Origin: Megaleporinus macrocephalus
Lineage: Eukaryota; Chordata; Actinopteri; Characiformes; Anostomidae
Length of the DNA stretch: 64,000 nucleotides
Direction: 5' to 3'
Assembly (NCBI GenBank): GCA_021613375.1
Contig: CM038725.1
Coordinates: 37,887,824 to 37,951,823, forward strand
The notes beneath the pieces are model-generated. The model did no database searches. It was not told the DNA's origin and worked only from the letters and a program-made list of their open reading frames with translations. Below are positions 28,699 through 41,535 of the stretch, piece by piece. The translations under genes and the position numbers were made by a program. Each line of letters begins with the position of its first letter. The first letter of the stretch is position 1.

Positions 28699-30200
28699 AC
28701 TGAATAGTTCATGCTTTAAACTGGAGAAAAGTGAGAACACACCAAATGTATTATTTAGGATATGATTGCTTAAATATTTCTATGTGTATTGCTTCTTTTG
28801 CTATTGTTACAGCTGGACAAGCCAGACTGTATAATTACATAGACACCTGCTTCCTTCCTGCCTCACCTCCAGACAAAAATATGCAAAACTATTAAAAAAA
28901 TAAAGCCATAGAAATTAATTAAGTTGGTACCAAACAATTTCAGGTGTAAGTATATGCCCATAATAAATAAACCAATTCAGTTTTAGTTAATAACTCAACT
29001 CCAAGAAGAAAATACTAATTAATTTACAATTTTAAAATGCCTTTCTTGCTAACGAAAACCAGGAGAAAACTTAACATGAACAAAGCGCCTCATCCCATGT
29101 AGGCTTGTATATAAAGAATTTAGGTAAGATGAGATGTTTACATTAATAAGACAAATGAAGAGACTATCTTACAATAGGACAGAAAAGGAAAGAGAGAGAA
29201 AACAAATGACTATCAACACTGTCATCATACCAGTAATGTAAAATTAGACATCTTGCTTTATGGCATGTGAGATATACAGTTTGATATATATTTTCTCTTA
29301 TTTCATTTTAACATTCATCCTCAAGTGTGCTGTAGTTTACATTCCAATTTCTTACCTTTTGTAAATTTGGTCCTGTTTTCTTGAGGACACAGCTTGTGAA
29401 AATCTAGGATCAACTCTATAATCTGCAAACTCCTTCCTGAAAGACCTGGACCTCCGGAACAACATATTCAAGATTCAGGAGTGAAAATCCTTTCTGCTAG
29501 TTTGAAGAGTTTACAATGTAAATTTGAGACACTCCAATGATGTTTCTTTCAAGTCTTTATTGCATCTTATATTATAAATGTATTGTATATTGTATAGTAG
29601 GTAATCTCACCAAAAGTAATTTAAAGCGTTTGGCAATGCTCTGCAATCTCATCTTATGCCCTATTTTAGATTGATTTATGTTCATGAGTTCATGCTCTAA
29701 ACTGGAGAAAAGTGAGAACACACCAAATGTATTATTTAGGGTATGGTTGCTTTAATATTTCTAAATGTATTGCTTCTTTTGCTATTGTTACAGCTGGGCA
29801 AGCCAAACTGAATATTACATAGACACCCACTTCCCTCCTGCCTCACCTCCAGACAAATCTTGCTTACATCTTTATTCAGTCCTATTATCAGCCAAATTTT
29901 GCCTGACAGAGCTGGACATCAGTAATAATAGCCTGCAGGATTCAGAATTGGAATATGCCCTATTCTAGACAGAAGAGCTCACTTCAGGGATTAGTATATG
30001 CCCAAAATATTAAACAAGCCAATTTCAACTCATGTTTTAATTAATAACTAAAGTACTGAATATATTACTATTCTAAGATGCCTCTCTTCCTAACCAAACC
30101 AGAAGAAAACTTGCACTGTATGCTTGTAAGTTCTTCATGCTGGCCTGAAGAGATCACATTGTAAACTGGAGACATGAACTTTATTTTATATCTTAATTCA
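28699..30200 (+). pseudogene. Scattered LRR relics after the array
   Basis: Further broken pieces: 29447-29540 (DLRNNIF, QDSGVKILSAS with frame changes), 29600-29720 (NLTKSNLKRLAMLCN) and 29885-29967 (FCLTELDISNNSLQDSELEYALF, then TAG). Intervening sequence repeats the flanks of the 19286 exon. No intact exon chain remains. Confidence 0.7.
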
Positions 30201-30429
30201 TGGCCGTAGAATTAGCTTGAGCTTAAGTGACATGTCCCCACTAATATCCAGCGATGATTGAATTGTCCCCACAAATAATTTGATCCTTCACAACAGTTAG
30301 CAAGATAAACAACACTTTCCACTGTCGGACTGAGGTCAACAGTCCAGAGAAGTAAACGCCACAAACAACAGATTATCAATGTACGACGTACGATTAGCCA
30401 CATGTGTTTACACACAGCGGAATTTGACC

Positions 30430-30680
30430 TCCGCATTTAACCCATCCGTGCAGTGAAACACCCACATATACACACACTAGTGAACATACACACTAGGGGG
30501 CGGTGAGCACACGTGCCCGGAGCGGTGGGCAGCCCTTATCCACGGCGCCCGGGGAGCAGTTGGGGTTAGGTGCCTTGCCCAAGGGCACTACAGTCATGAC
30601 TTGCCGGTCCCAGGGATCGAACCGGTGACCTTCCGGTCACAAGACCGGATCCCTAACCTTCAGCCCACGACTGCCATACA
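30430..30680 (-). mobile_element. tRNA-derived SINE, copy 1
   Basis: On the minus strand it starts near 'ggcagtcgtgggctgaaggt', with a perfect pol III B box GGTTCGATCCC, then 'cccttgggcaaggcacctaa' and a body ending 'catttaacccatccgtgc' in plus orientation. It matches a SINE group widespread in fish (from memory). Good preservation suggests a fairly young insertion. Confidence 0.75.
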
Positions 30681-31920
30681 GACATGTAACCATAAGATAA
30701 AAAAAACAAGATTGGGTTGTCCAGATTAAAATCTGACAAATGATTTGTGCCCCCATGTCTTTGTAGTGGATAAAACCCTTCCACCAAAGGCAAACCTAAT
30801 GTGACTGTGCTCATGTCAGCTTGTATAATTTAGTGGCAAAAATGGCAATTAATATCTTTTGATTTTAGCTGATTTGATCCGAATTCAATCTGGAGACACC
30901 TTGACTGTCTTGATCATGCACTACAAGAAAAACTCTCCTTCTGCTGATCAACCACAAGGTGACCAATGACCTGAATGTGATCTATTGCAGATTTTAACAA
31001 AGAAAGGACAATCTTCAGTCATTGTCTCCCACACCCAGTCTGGCTCTCTCATCTCTGTCCCACCCACCCCCAAATCACCATCAATGGGTAGGTCGTTAAC
31101 AGGCCAATCCCCACACGACTGTTAAAGAACTGAGGAAAATGTATGTATGTCAGTAGCCAGCAAGTGAGTAGCACAGTGGAGCTGCTTCTTATTTAACTGC
31201 TCAGCATAATTTTTGTAGTAAACAGAGGCACATTCACATTTAAGATGTTTACCCAGAAACTGAAAAAATAACTGTAGTCAATAAAATGCAGGATTCAAAC
31301 AGGTGTCACTGTAAAGTTTGTGTAACGGGATCCTGTTACAGTTTGGGTAAGGGGGGTTCACCATACATTATAAGTAAGAGAGTGTTTGCTAGACAATTTT
31401 GGTAAAAGGGATTCACTGTACTCTGTTTACTGCTGTGAAAGTCAAAAGAGTTAAAAATGGCACATCTTATATTAGTTTTTATGGAATAATTATTCTAGAT
31501 GTAATTGTTAATATATATATTAAAATCATCATCAATACCAAATTGTTAAAAATCCACATATATATATATAACAGTGTAAATAAAAGTTCAAATTAACCCT
31601 ATGGACTGTAATAAAGTCAATAATTAAATTAGACTTGTTTTTGAGAGATTCAGTACTGAGCTCAAATCTTTGACTCACATTTTATGTACATTGGCCATCC
31701 ACTTCTTTAGGTACACCAATGTTGTAAATATTTCTTACATGCCATTTGTTTATACAGATAACCATCATATAGTTTTATGGCTCTAGAGATCCTGTTGGTT
31801 TATGGCAGGAACCTGAGTTCCCAAAAGAAATCTGCCCTAAGCCCAGGAGAAAACTGCCTGGCCATACAGTGTCATAAAGGCCAGTTGGACCTGTAGTCAG
31901 CTGCACTTAAATAGGGTGGA
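30681..31920. other. No feature seen
   Basis: Unannotatable spacer. An open stretch at 31399-31596 is AT-rich and has no domain. Confidence 0.5.
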
Positions 31921-32240
31921 GTTGCCAGTTGAACTTTTTAGATTTCTTTCAGACCTTTCTTACCGCAATATTATTATATTGTACACCACATACACAGTTT
32001 ATATTAATAAATATTACTGTTTTTATTGCATATTTTCACTGCCTAGTGCATAACTGCGTATTTGCACTACCGAACTGGTCTACACTGCTTAACTGCACTA
32101 CTGTCATCACTCTCTCATACACACTGTGAGACTTTATTTTATATACATTTTTTTGTTGTTTGCCTTGTGCACTTGTGGAATAATTATTGGATGCCTTGCA
32201 TTCCCCTCTGGGTTCAATTAAGTATCTATCTACAACAAAG
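31921..32240 (+). mobile_element. Possible LINE/SINE 3' tail
   Basis: 'tttgcactaccgaactggtc'-type short TTGCACT blocks followed by a tail 'aagtatctatctac' resemble 3' ends of fish LINEs with (ATCT)n tails. No coding remnant is visible. Confidence 0.35.
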
Positions 32241-32817
32241 TGCTCCTATATGGTAAGCTAACAAAATAAACAAAGAATGTAGATACAAGGAGGGGTACCT
32301 AAGAGTGGCTGGTAAGTGTACTTTAGATTATATACATTCACATTATTGAATGTACTTTCTGTTCCTTTTCTGAAATAGGAGGTATAACACACACATTTGG
32401 TCTCTTTAGGAGCACAGGGGGCAGTGGGGGGCTGACTCTTTTTTGGGGGAGGTGTTGGGGCTGGAAGTAGAGATCAAACTGTATATGAAAGTAGAGGAGT
32501 AACTAGGCTGATTTTTACCTGCACCTGAAAGTTGACTGACAGCGTTGTGACATGTAAATATGGAAGACAATGTAGATTTTGCATGTGAAAATGGAATTAT
32601 CATCATATCTTTCTTCCAATAATTGCGGCTCTATCACAGCATTTTCAGTGTGGGAAAGATACTGTGGATCTAGAGTGTTGGAGGTGACATGTCTCCATCA
32701 ATTAGGTTTTTGGACACCACTATTATTGGTAAACAGTCAGTTGGCCCACATTGAACTATGGGTTTCTAGTTTGGCTTGGCCTTAACAGAGCCATCCCCAA
32801 AAACAAATGTTCTGGGT

Positions 32818-32819
<2 letters not shown>

Positions 32820-32860
<41 letters not shown>
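32820..32860. repeat. (AAT)n microsatellite
   Basis: About 41 bases of pure AAT repeat. The flanking 32241-32984 shows nothing else. Confidence 0.95.
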
Positions 32861-32984
32861 GTTGTTTTCTTTCCATTTTAGTCATGATGGAAGTGTTGAC
32901 AAACAATCTTAAGTCCTTTGTTGCTCCATTGATTCTTACACATTGAATAATTCAGGTTAATACTGTTATAAAGAAAATATTACC

Positions 32985-33640
32985 CTGAAGGCTGTAGCAG
33001 TGATGTTTTAGCCATGCTGGCCAGAGCTGAACAGCTCCATAAAGGAGACACAGAATATGAAGACATAAAGCTTTCTGAGTGAAGTACTGTTAATCTGACT
33101 GGGAGAAATTGGCGAGTGATCTTTGAGAAGGACACTGTAACATGAGATAAGGACCTGTCTGCCTGTCTATTCTACTGCACATAAGGGGGGAATCTATGGT
33201 ACAGTATTTAAAACTCAGTATTCCTATCATTATAGTACTTGGTGAAAGGTGAAAGTATGGGCATGATCAAGGTCTTGGACCTCACTGAGAGAGACTCCTG
33301 CAGATGTCATTAAGATGTGCTTGAGGGATCTTTGTTGACTGAATCTCACCAGTGTGTTCAGTTTCCATTCCTGAACCAATGCTGAAATCTAATAACTTTG
33401 ATGATGTGTCAAGGTGTGTACGCAATTCTGTATACACATTGTTGTGTTTACATTTAACTTGCCTAAAGATGTAACTACTTTGACCAAGGTTTAGTGGGGA
33501 GCACTCTTATAGGCACTTTTAATCACCACTGCACTCTTTTTCCTTTTCTTTTTTGCTCTTTCTCACCCTCTTGTTTTCGCCTGCAGATTTGGTTCTTAAA
33601 GGTTTTGTGTTTATTAAGCTTTTGTTTATTTTTACTTGCT
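32985..33640 (+). other. Orphan family 3' flank: trace of a lost ZnF gene
   Basis: Matches the sequence downstream of gene 5 (about 37395-38110): 'gaagactgaagc'-like start, 'agctccataaaggagacaca', 'gacataaagctttctgagtg', and later 'gcctgcagattt.gttctta'. No finger exon precedes it; the LRR block ends 3 kb upstream. A whole family member was probably lost here, and sequence from 33641 to 34224 shows nothing more. Confidence 0.6.
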
Positions 33641-34224
33641 GTTAATCTCTTAACATTACCTTTCTTTTAGTTTTTAAATAATATTCCTTTTCATTTTCAT
33701 GTTTTTAAACATAAAAAATGTGAATACATAACATTTGAATATGTATCTATAGGCACTGGAGGAAAACTATTATTTACATTATATTGTGGTTTAGAGGCAT
33801 TATACAGTAAGGGGAGGGGGGTTGTTGGTTGTATATAGTGAATATGTGTGCTAGCATTTCAGCAGGTTGTAATTATGTTCTACTTTAAGGAAGATTTCAA
33901 TGCTTGATCTTTTGTACTAAATTAAGCTGTAAGTGGTACGTTTGTTACTTTTCTCAGTGTCAATATTGCAGCACCCAAAAATAAGAAACACTGCAGAGAC
34001 TGATAAAAAGTATTTACAATAAGAGTTTATTTTCTTTCAGTTGTAGATGTGAGACACACAATGATTCCAGTTCTGTACAGCTTTATACATTTGAAATGAG
34101 CCACAGTAATAGATGATTGTAAACAGAGTGAGAAATCTGTATGGCAATGCTGTAATAAAATTAATTCCTTTCATTTGCCAAACAATAATAATATCCTAAT
34201 ATAAAATAATAATACATGAATATC

Positions 34225-34365
34225 CATCAATCCACCCAGCTATTATCTTCCACTGTATCATGCTAGTCGGGGTCACAGGGGGCTGGAGCCAATCCCAGCA
34301 TCTATGGGCAAAGGAGTGGTACACCATGAACAGGTCCACAATCCATTGCATGGCCTAATAAACAA
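34225..34365. repeat. Dispersed teleost repeat fragment
   Basis: 'ggggtcacagggggctggag', then 'ccaatcccagcatctatggg' and 'ggtacaccatgaacaggtcc' is a short fragment of a repeat common in fish genomes (from memory). Class not assigned. Confidence 0.6.
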
Positions 34366-34582
34366 ACAATACATATATAAAATAAACAAATCCTAAAACG
34401 TGATTGAGAATGTTTAAATCTTCAAGTATTGGAAAAAATCATTACCATTATTTGTATCTTCGAATTCTTTACTGTGTTTTCACCCAATCAGACCGCTGGA
34501 GGCGTGGCTTGATTGGATACGGGTGTGATTTCAAATAAGCACCGGTCCACCTGTTTCCGTTACCGTGTCGTTCGAGCGTGAA

Positions 34583-34743
34583 ACAGCTCCATGCCAGGTG
34601 GTGGCGCTAATTCTGTAATTACAACTTTTGCCAACTGCTCTGAAGTGGAGATCAGAAGATCGTACTGTGGTCAGGAGTCAACGCCTCCTCCGCGCTCGGA
34701 CAGTGTTGTTGGAGGAACAGAAAGCAGAGCTGAACTATTAAAG
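34583..34743 (+). promoter_or_regulatory. Promoter and non-coding exon 1 of ZnF gene 5
   Basis: CTCF-like box CCAGGTGGTGGCGCTA (34594-34609), GC-rich core 'cctcctccgcgctcggacag', 'tgttgttggaggaacagaaa', and donor AAG/GTAGG after 34743. No TATA box. Confidence 0.68.
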
Positions 34744-35945
34744 GTAGGAAGCTGTCCGACACTTTAACACTCATTGTTCTTCATTCACTCTGAGACAAAC
34801 AGCTGGAAACACATCTGTGTTCTGAACATAAGATCTGATGTTTTTTGAAATAGATCAGACACACAGAAGCAGCTTCATTCAGACCAGAGCTGAGTAATGG
34901 GAGCTGCTGCTGCTGGACCAGAATATTTGTTTGGTAATGTTTTTCTAGTTGGGTTTGATAACAGAGCAGTTTGTTTCTGATTTATTTACCAAGTTAGTTA
35001 CAAATGCAATAAAAGCCTCCTGACTTGACATGACTTGAAATACGTCAAATACATCAAACTCATGTTATTAAGATCAAGACATTGTGGTTGTTGTATCAAT
35101 CATTTTCAAACTAACTGTAAAGATTATCTTTATCTACATGGCTATTTGCTGAACTGTGGGTCTCAACACATAAATCAGATCAGATCTTATCACTCATTCA
35201 CTTCTAAAGCGGTGTGTATAATGAGATGTTGAGACTCGCAACTCAGCAGATAGCCATTTACACAAAAATCATCTTTACTGTTAGTTTGAAAATGAAGGAG
35301 TTGACTTGATAACATGATGAGGAATTGTTAGATGTTGTAAGAAAACAGCAGTTTATTCTAGAACAATATAAAGAGCTTCATGAGAACTGTGAATATCTGG
35401 GTGGGGGTGGCTGGTCAGTGTCTGGTAGATTAAGTGCTAGTATGAGTATCTGTGGTGGTTGTTGGGGTCTCTACTCAGACCCCCCAATCCAGCATTAAAT
35501 CAGTTATTGAGTTGAGGAGTGTCTATGGTGGGTGTTGGGGGTCTGTTTATGGGTGGGGTGTAGTGGGTGAAAGCCATTCAGGCGCTTGATTGTCTAGGTC
35601 AGATGTTCCCAATCCCAGTTCTGGAGACCACATGCTCTTCATATTTCTGTGCTTTCCATATTCTAATATCAAAAAATCAATTAGTTTATGGAGAAACCAA
35701 TCAGCAGGTGAGCACATAATGAAAATAAACATTAGGTGGAGACAAATCATTAAAAATAGCTCCCCATTAATAATAAATAATAACAATAATAGCACTTTGA
35801 TACGTTGAACACGACTTGTTCTGAGCACAAAAGTATTCAAAATGTAAATATGTAGACCCAACCCAGGGTCAAATTACATATTTAGTTGATTAATTTTAAA
35901 TGAAGACCGTTTTTTAAATTTTGTTTATTATTGCAGTTATGTTTG

Positions 35946-35946
<1 letters not shown>

Positions 35947-36026
<80 letters not shown>
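35947..36026. repeat. (TA)40 microsatellite
   Basis: 80 bases of uninterrupted TA, about 0.3 kb before the splice acceptor of gene 5. Confidence 0.97.
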
Positions 36027-36027
<1 letters not shown>

Positions 36028-36028
<1 letters not shown>

Positions 36029-36125
36029 GCTGCCCTGCTGTAGAGTGATTATCTGAGCCAAGCATTTCATGTATGCCCTAACATGATGGGCAAATAAAAA
36101 ATAAACTTGAAAGTTGAACTTGAGA
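36028..36125 (+). mobile_element. Possible LINE 3' tail
   Basis: 'gggcaaataaaaaataaact' then 'tgaaagttgaacttgag' resembles the (TTGAAC)n tail of fish LINEs. Short and without coding sequence. Confidence 0.35.
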
Positions 36126-36407
36126 TATCGGAATTAGCCCAATGTTTCCAATATTACCATGATGACAGTTCTAATTAAAGAATCTGCATAAATAAGTGAT
36201 TGGTTTTGTCACGTCAGACAGAAATATATTTGTTCTTTATACTTTCTGCCAGTTGTAATGCATTCATTATATAAATCATAAAACCTCTGTGAAATTGAAC
36301 ATGAGAGTTAATCTTTTCTTTTTTTGTTCTTTCAGAAATGTCCAACTGCACGTCTTCTCCTGCACTTTCATACCCATCCTAAATACTGAAGAGGATTGTT
36401 AAGCTGA

Positions 36408-37283
<876 letters not shown>

Positions 37284-38424
37284 TTAGTATAACCTTTATA
37301 CAAGAAGCTCAAACGTTCAATAGTAATTTTCTTTCTTTTTAAGTTTTTCTTCCTTGTTTAAGTTTTTCTTTTGCTTTATTGATGCTACAGATTAACCCGT
37401 TAATGTTGCTGCTATAAAGGAAATATGACTCTGAAGACTGAAGCAGGGACGTTTTTGCAGTGCTGTGTAGGACGAACACACTTGTAAAGGAGAAGCAAGA
37501 GTATTAGAGGACAATGAGATATCAAGCTATCTGAGTGACATACTTGTGACCTCATTTCAGTACGGGCTGTTTACGCCTGTTCTACAGGCTACACTCTAAC
37601 TCATGAGTTTTCCTGATTTTAGAGATTGTAAGCACTCACACTGCTGTTTTTGGTGACACTTGGCGAGTGATTGTTTGCTGAGAAAGGTGTTGTAGCATGA
37701 GAAGTATATTTTCACTCATCTCCAATCTACTCTACATGGTGACAAACCATAATATAGTGTTGGAACAGGAGTACGATCTCCATCATCATGTGACTGCGTG
37801 AAAGGTCTTGGTCATCACTAAGTGCAAATCCTGCTCATGTCATTAGGATGAGAGATGCTGTTTTTATTGAATGAAATGACACCCTAGTTTTGGTGAATTT
37901 GCTCTCAAACATAAATCTGTTTTGACTTGTAACGTTCAAACAATATATGCAATTCTTTATATAGATTCTGTTATTTACTTGTAATTTGCATAAGGGAATA
38001 ATGACTGTGAGCAAGGCTCAACCTCCATTGAGCTGTATTTCCTTCTCTCTTTATAACTCTCCTTCTTAGTTTTAGTCTGCAGATGGCTTTCTTAATGAAT
38101 TTTATCTCCATTAAGCCGTGGCATGTAAGGTTATGTATGTTTTTGCAAATGTGTTAAACTGTTTTTTTTTCTCACATTTTTTTTTCTATTATTTTTTTGT
38201 TTCTATTTTATATTAAACTTTAGAATTGGTTTCACTGGTGAAATTTCACAGTTTTCTTTTATTGGCTATGTATGTCAACACAAAAATTAGGAATTTTTCA
38301 TTATAAAATGTTTAATTATAACAAGGAATTTGTTGTATGTGTATGTGCACAAGGGTAACATACTTAACAGAGCTGAAAAGTGCACACATGATAATAGAAA
38401 TTAGAAAAATAGACAGATAGAAAA

Positions 38425-38513
<89 letters not shown>

Positions 38514-40029
38514 AGCAAATATAACTAGTGATATATGTAAATATGTACCTATGTGCAAAGTTTAAAGAAGTACACTATTATAAATACAGGATGTTTTTAA
38601 AATGTATATTGTTGTATAAAAAAGCATAGTGGTTAACTGGAGTTACACTGTAAGTGAAGTCTGTTATAAACAAGACTAAGTCAGCTGCTTAACTAGTGGC
38701 TTGTTAACAAATATCACATGAAGCAACTGTAGTTTAAAACGACAGAACTTCCTGTTTTGCTTTTGTGTACTTCTATACCCACTCACTTTTAATACTATTT
38801 CTCAATTTCTATCAGATCTTTTTAATAGAAAACGTTTAAGATTTAGTGCTGCTGTGAGCACCATAATCTACTAAATCATTCATTTCAGTTCATGCACCTC
38901 CTATACCCTGCTGCTTTCTCAGGGAGGTAAAAAAGAAGAAATAGTAGTTCTAATGTAAAACCCTAAATCAGATCTCCTACTTGCATACATACCCTTAAAT
39001 TTTATTAAAAATAAAATATTATTTTTTGTCAAACAATTGAGAATCTCCATATTCAGCAATAAACAGTTCGATATTTTAGTTAGTACAGTGTTTTTGACTT
39101 AACAAGTGAAGTTTTGACAAAGATTTGATCGGCTGCATGAGTCTACACTTTGCTTCATTGATTCATACAATTTAATTAGTTACTGCTTGTTGCAAGGAAA
39201 CCATTACTTTGTCTTTTCTGTTCATTTGTAAGAGAAGTTTTCTGTATGATGTATATACAAACGGGAAAATTTAAGGTAATGACTAAAATTTAAGGACAAA
39301 AATAAAAATGTTTTCTTTTTTGTCCTCTAAATAATATTTCTTTCCATGTTTATGTTAAACTGAAAGCCTTGGACTGGGTGTTTTTTATTCATTACTAAAT
39401 TTATGTTTGACTTGCTGTGCTAAATTACCAAACACTACCAAAGCTTCTCGGTTCATTCTAGCAAACTGGCTTGTAATTTATCCATTAAAACAATTCATGC
39501 CATGCTATATAACCTAACCCCTACAGTCTTCTACTTTGAGAGTAGAATCATTTTATACATGCATTACATACAGTACACATTATTATTAAGTATTCAGATG
39601 TGACAAGTACACATACAATAATTAAGGTTTAACAGAAAATCATAGAAACATAAATGTAATTAATAATAATAATATAAAACAGAATGGGCTTAATGTAAAA
39701 GGAGCTGTATGTGAATATTTTTGATATATGGATTTGGGCAGTTTGTGGAAGTAGACTGTTGTTTACAGTATATTACTGGAGGATATGAACATTTGTACAC
39801 AGTTGTATAAACATAATATAGTTGTATGAATCTGCATTGTGGGTCAGAGGAGTTACAGTCTATGGTTTGTTATTTGTATATAGTGAAACTGGAGCTATAG
39901 TTGGTGTGTTTGTGTGTGTTTCACTCTTCTCTATGTCAGTATTACAGCACCCTAAAAAGAAGAAACACTGCAGTGATGAACTGAATTTACTAAATTAGGT
40001 TTATCTTCTTCCAGAATGATTGAGTTGTG
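37284..40029 (+). other. 3' flank of ZnF gene 5 and traces of a second flank
   Basis: 37395-38110 is family 3' flank, matching the orphan at 32985. 38895-38985 and then 39045-39255 match the flank of pseudogene 4 but in swapped order, suggesting that another coding exon was deleted between about 38985 and 39045. 39420-39560 matches 50945-51150. No gene. Confidence 0.55.
38427..38510. repeat. (AT)42 microsatellite
   Basis: 84 bases of uninterrupted AT about 1.1 kb after the stop codon of gene 5. Confidence 0.97.
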
Positions 40030-40037
40030 GATGTAAG

Positions 40038-40377
40038 CAGTGCTTAATTTAAAAAAAAACATCAGATAATGGAACACTAAAGGTGTGGTGATCCAGCAAG
40101 TGGCAGTGATGGAAAAGATCCTGGAACGCATAGGCACAACAGTGCTTCAAGTGTCCATCTAACATGGTAGCAATCTATGCAATAAAAAAATCCTAGCTTT
40201 AATGACTGCAGTAAGGAGCTGCAACCATAAAGTCTCAGAGATGCCACTGGATGAATAGTTTTTGTTGTCCTACAAAAAAAGATGTCAAAGAGGTGGTGGA
40301 TCCACATAAATAAGTTCTGGAACACAGGTGCCTGAAATATGAGAGGTGGAACAAGATCTGGCACAAATTAAGCACTG
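40038..40377. mobile_element. Non-autonomous hAT transposon (MITE) with intact target duplication
   Basis: Ends are perfect inverted repeats CAGTGCTTAATTT / AAATTAAGCACTG, flanked by identical 8-bp direct repeats GATGTAAG at 40030-40037 and 40378-40385. An 8-bp duplication and CAGTG termini are hallmarks of the hAT superfamily. At 340 bp there is no room for a transposase; the open frame on its minus strand (40077-40364) is incidental. Intact ends and duplication point to a relatively recent insertion. Confidence 0.92.
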
Positions 40378-40787
40378 GATGTAAGTCACTTAAGAAGAGC
40401 CGCTGTAGTGATAATATAGTGGCGATAAAGGGGTTAATTCACATCAAATATTAGGTATAATAGTTTGACTTATGTTGAGCGCCAACAGTAACCTCAGTCT
40501 TATTTAATCTCAGGTAAGTGTCTCCACCACACGCTCCTCGGAGGACATTTGGATAATGGGTATTATCAAAGATAAACAGATCACATACACGATTAATTGT
40601 TTTGTGAGTGACATTTTAAGAACATTGTTTTTGCGTTTTTTCTTTTTACTTAAATAGACTATTTTACATCATCCTGTCCAGAAGAGACAAAAACACTTTG
40701 ATTTGTATCTTTGCTGGTTTTCTTATTTTTCTGCACATTGTAAAGTGTTAAAATGTTGGTTTTCTAATCTGAATTTTTTAACATAGC

Positions 40788-40949
40788 GCCGCTCCAGGCC
40801 ATGTGGTGGTGCTAGTTCTTTAACCATAGCTTTCTTAAACTGCACTAAAGTGGAGAAGCAGAAGATCGTGTTGTGGTCAGCAGTCCATGCTTCCTCCGCG
40901 CTCGGACAGTGTTGTTGGAGGAACAGAAAGCAGAGCTGAACTATTGAAG
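40788..40949 (+). promoter_or_regulatory. Promoter and non-coding exon 1 of ZnF gene 6
   Basis: CTCF-like box CCATGTGGTGGTGCTA (40799-40814; central C changed to T), 'gtggagaagcagaagatcgt', 'cttcctccgcgctcggacag' core, donor AAG/GTAGG after 40949. Conserved intron head continues to about 41292, where a transposon fragment interrupts it. Confidence 0.68.
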
Positions 40950-41292
40950 GTAGGAAGCTGTCCGACACTTTAACACTCATTGTTCTTCATTCACTCTGAG
41001 ACAAACAGCTGGAGACACATCTGAGTTCTGAACATAAGATCTGATGTTCTTTAAAGTAGATCAGACACACAGAAGCAGCTTCACTCAGACCAGAGTTGAG
41101 TAATGGGAGCTGCTGCTGAATCACGTTTTCCTAGTTGGGTTTGATAAACAGAGTTTGTTTCAGATTTATTTACCAAGTTACTTCATCATCAAACACATGT
41201 TCTTTAGATCAAGATTTTGTGATTGCTGGTGTATCTGATGCGCTTCTGTTATTTTGTGTACTCATGTTATCAAGTTAACTCCTTTATTTTCA

Positions 41293-41535
41293 AACTATTC
41301 CAGAATAAAAGCTGTGCTGACAGCTGGTACGGTTTCAATGCCTACAGTCAAGCATGGTGGTGGGAATGTCATGGTTTGGGGCTGCATAAGTGCTGCTGGC
41401 TCTGGGTATCTCCAATTCACAGAGGGAAGCATGAATACCAACATGTACTGTGAAATACTGAAGGAGATCCCCTTCTTTCGGAAACTCGGCCACAGGGCAG
41501 TAGTTCAACATGATAACAAGATATCAAGGTCTTAA
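41293..41535 (+). mobile_element. Tc1-like transposase fragment
   Basis: Encodes MPTVKHGGGNVMVWGCISA, GYLQFTEGSMNTNMYCEIL and KLGHRAVVQHDN, the central to C-terminal catalytic part of a Tc1 transposase, cut at the HDN motif where the next insertion begins. A different Tc1 subfamily from 18384-19180. It breaks the otherwise conserved intron head of gene 6. Confidence 0.82.

Larger units (their letters stand above)
19917..28700 (+). repeat. Satellite-like tandem array of LRR pseudo-exon units
   Basis: Using 'gttaacctatga' as marker, units begin at 19917, 20313, 20711, 21511, 22309, 23107, 23905, 24948, 25746, 26140, 26538, 27200 and 28145. Two unit types occur: about 395 bp without LRR sequence and 798 bp with it. 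The longer adds ~345 bp carrying the pseudo-exon and a 71-bp duplication ('gtagatttcacacaaatac' block). The 'aggagctggacatcagta' landmark falls at 21233, 22031, 22829, 23627 and 24425, exactly 798 apart. Very high similarity among units indicates recent unequal exchange or amplification. No open reading frame survives. Confidence 0.95.
34744..36335 (+). other. Intron of ZnF gene 5
   Basis: Conserved head to about 35240. At 35400-35560 lies an inverted copy of the 4210-4335 block. (TA)40 and a LINE-like tail follow (separate entries). Acceptor ctttcag with exon from 36336. Confidence 0.7.

Noticed and set aside
29765..29968. 67-codon open stretch ending in a good LRR segment
   Set aside because: Only the last ~25 residues are LRR; the front is intron-like sequence repeated at 19530 and 28780. 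Treated as a relic.
35882..36070. Poly-Ile-Tyr open frames over TA tracts (also 38312-38558)
   Set aside because: Translation of (TA)n microsatellites.
40077..40364. 95-codon open stretch on the minus strand
   Set aside because: Lies wholly inside the hAT MITE; non-autonomous elements of this size do not encode transposase.
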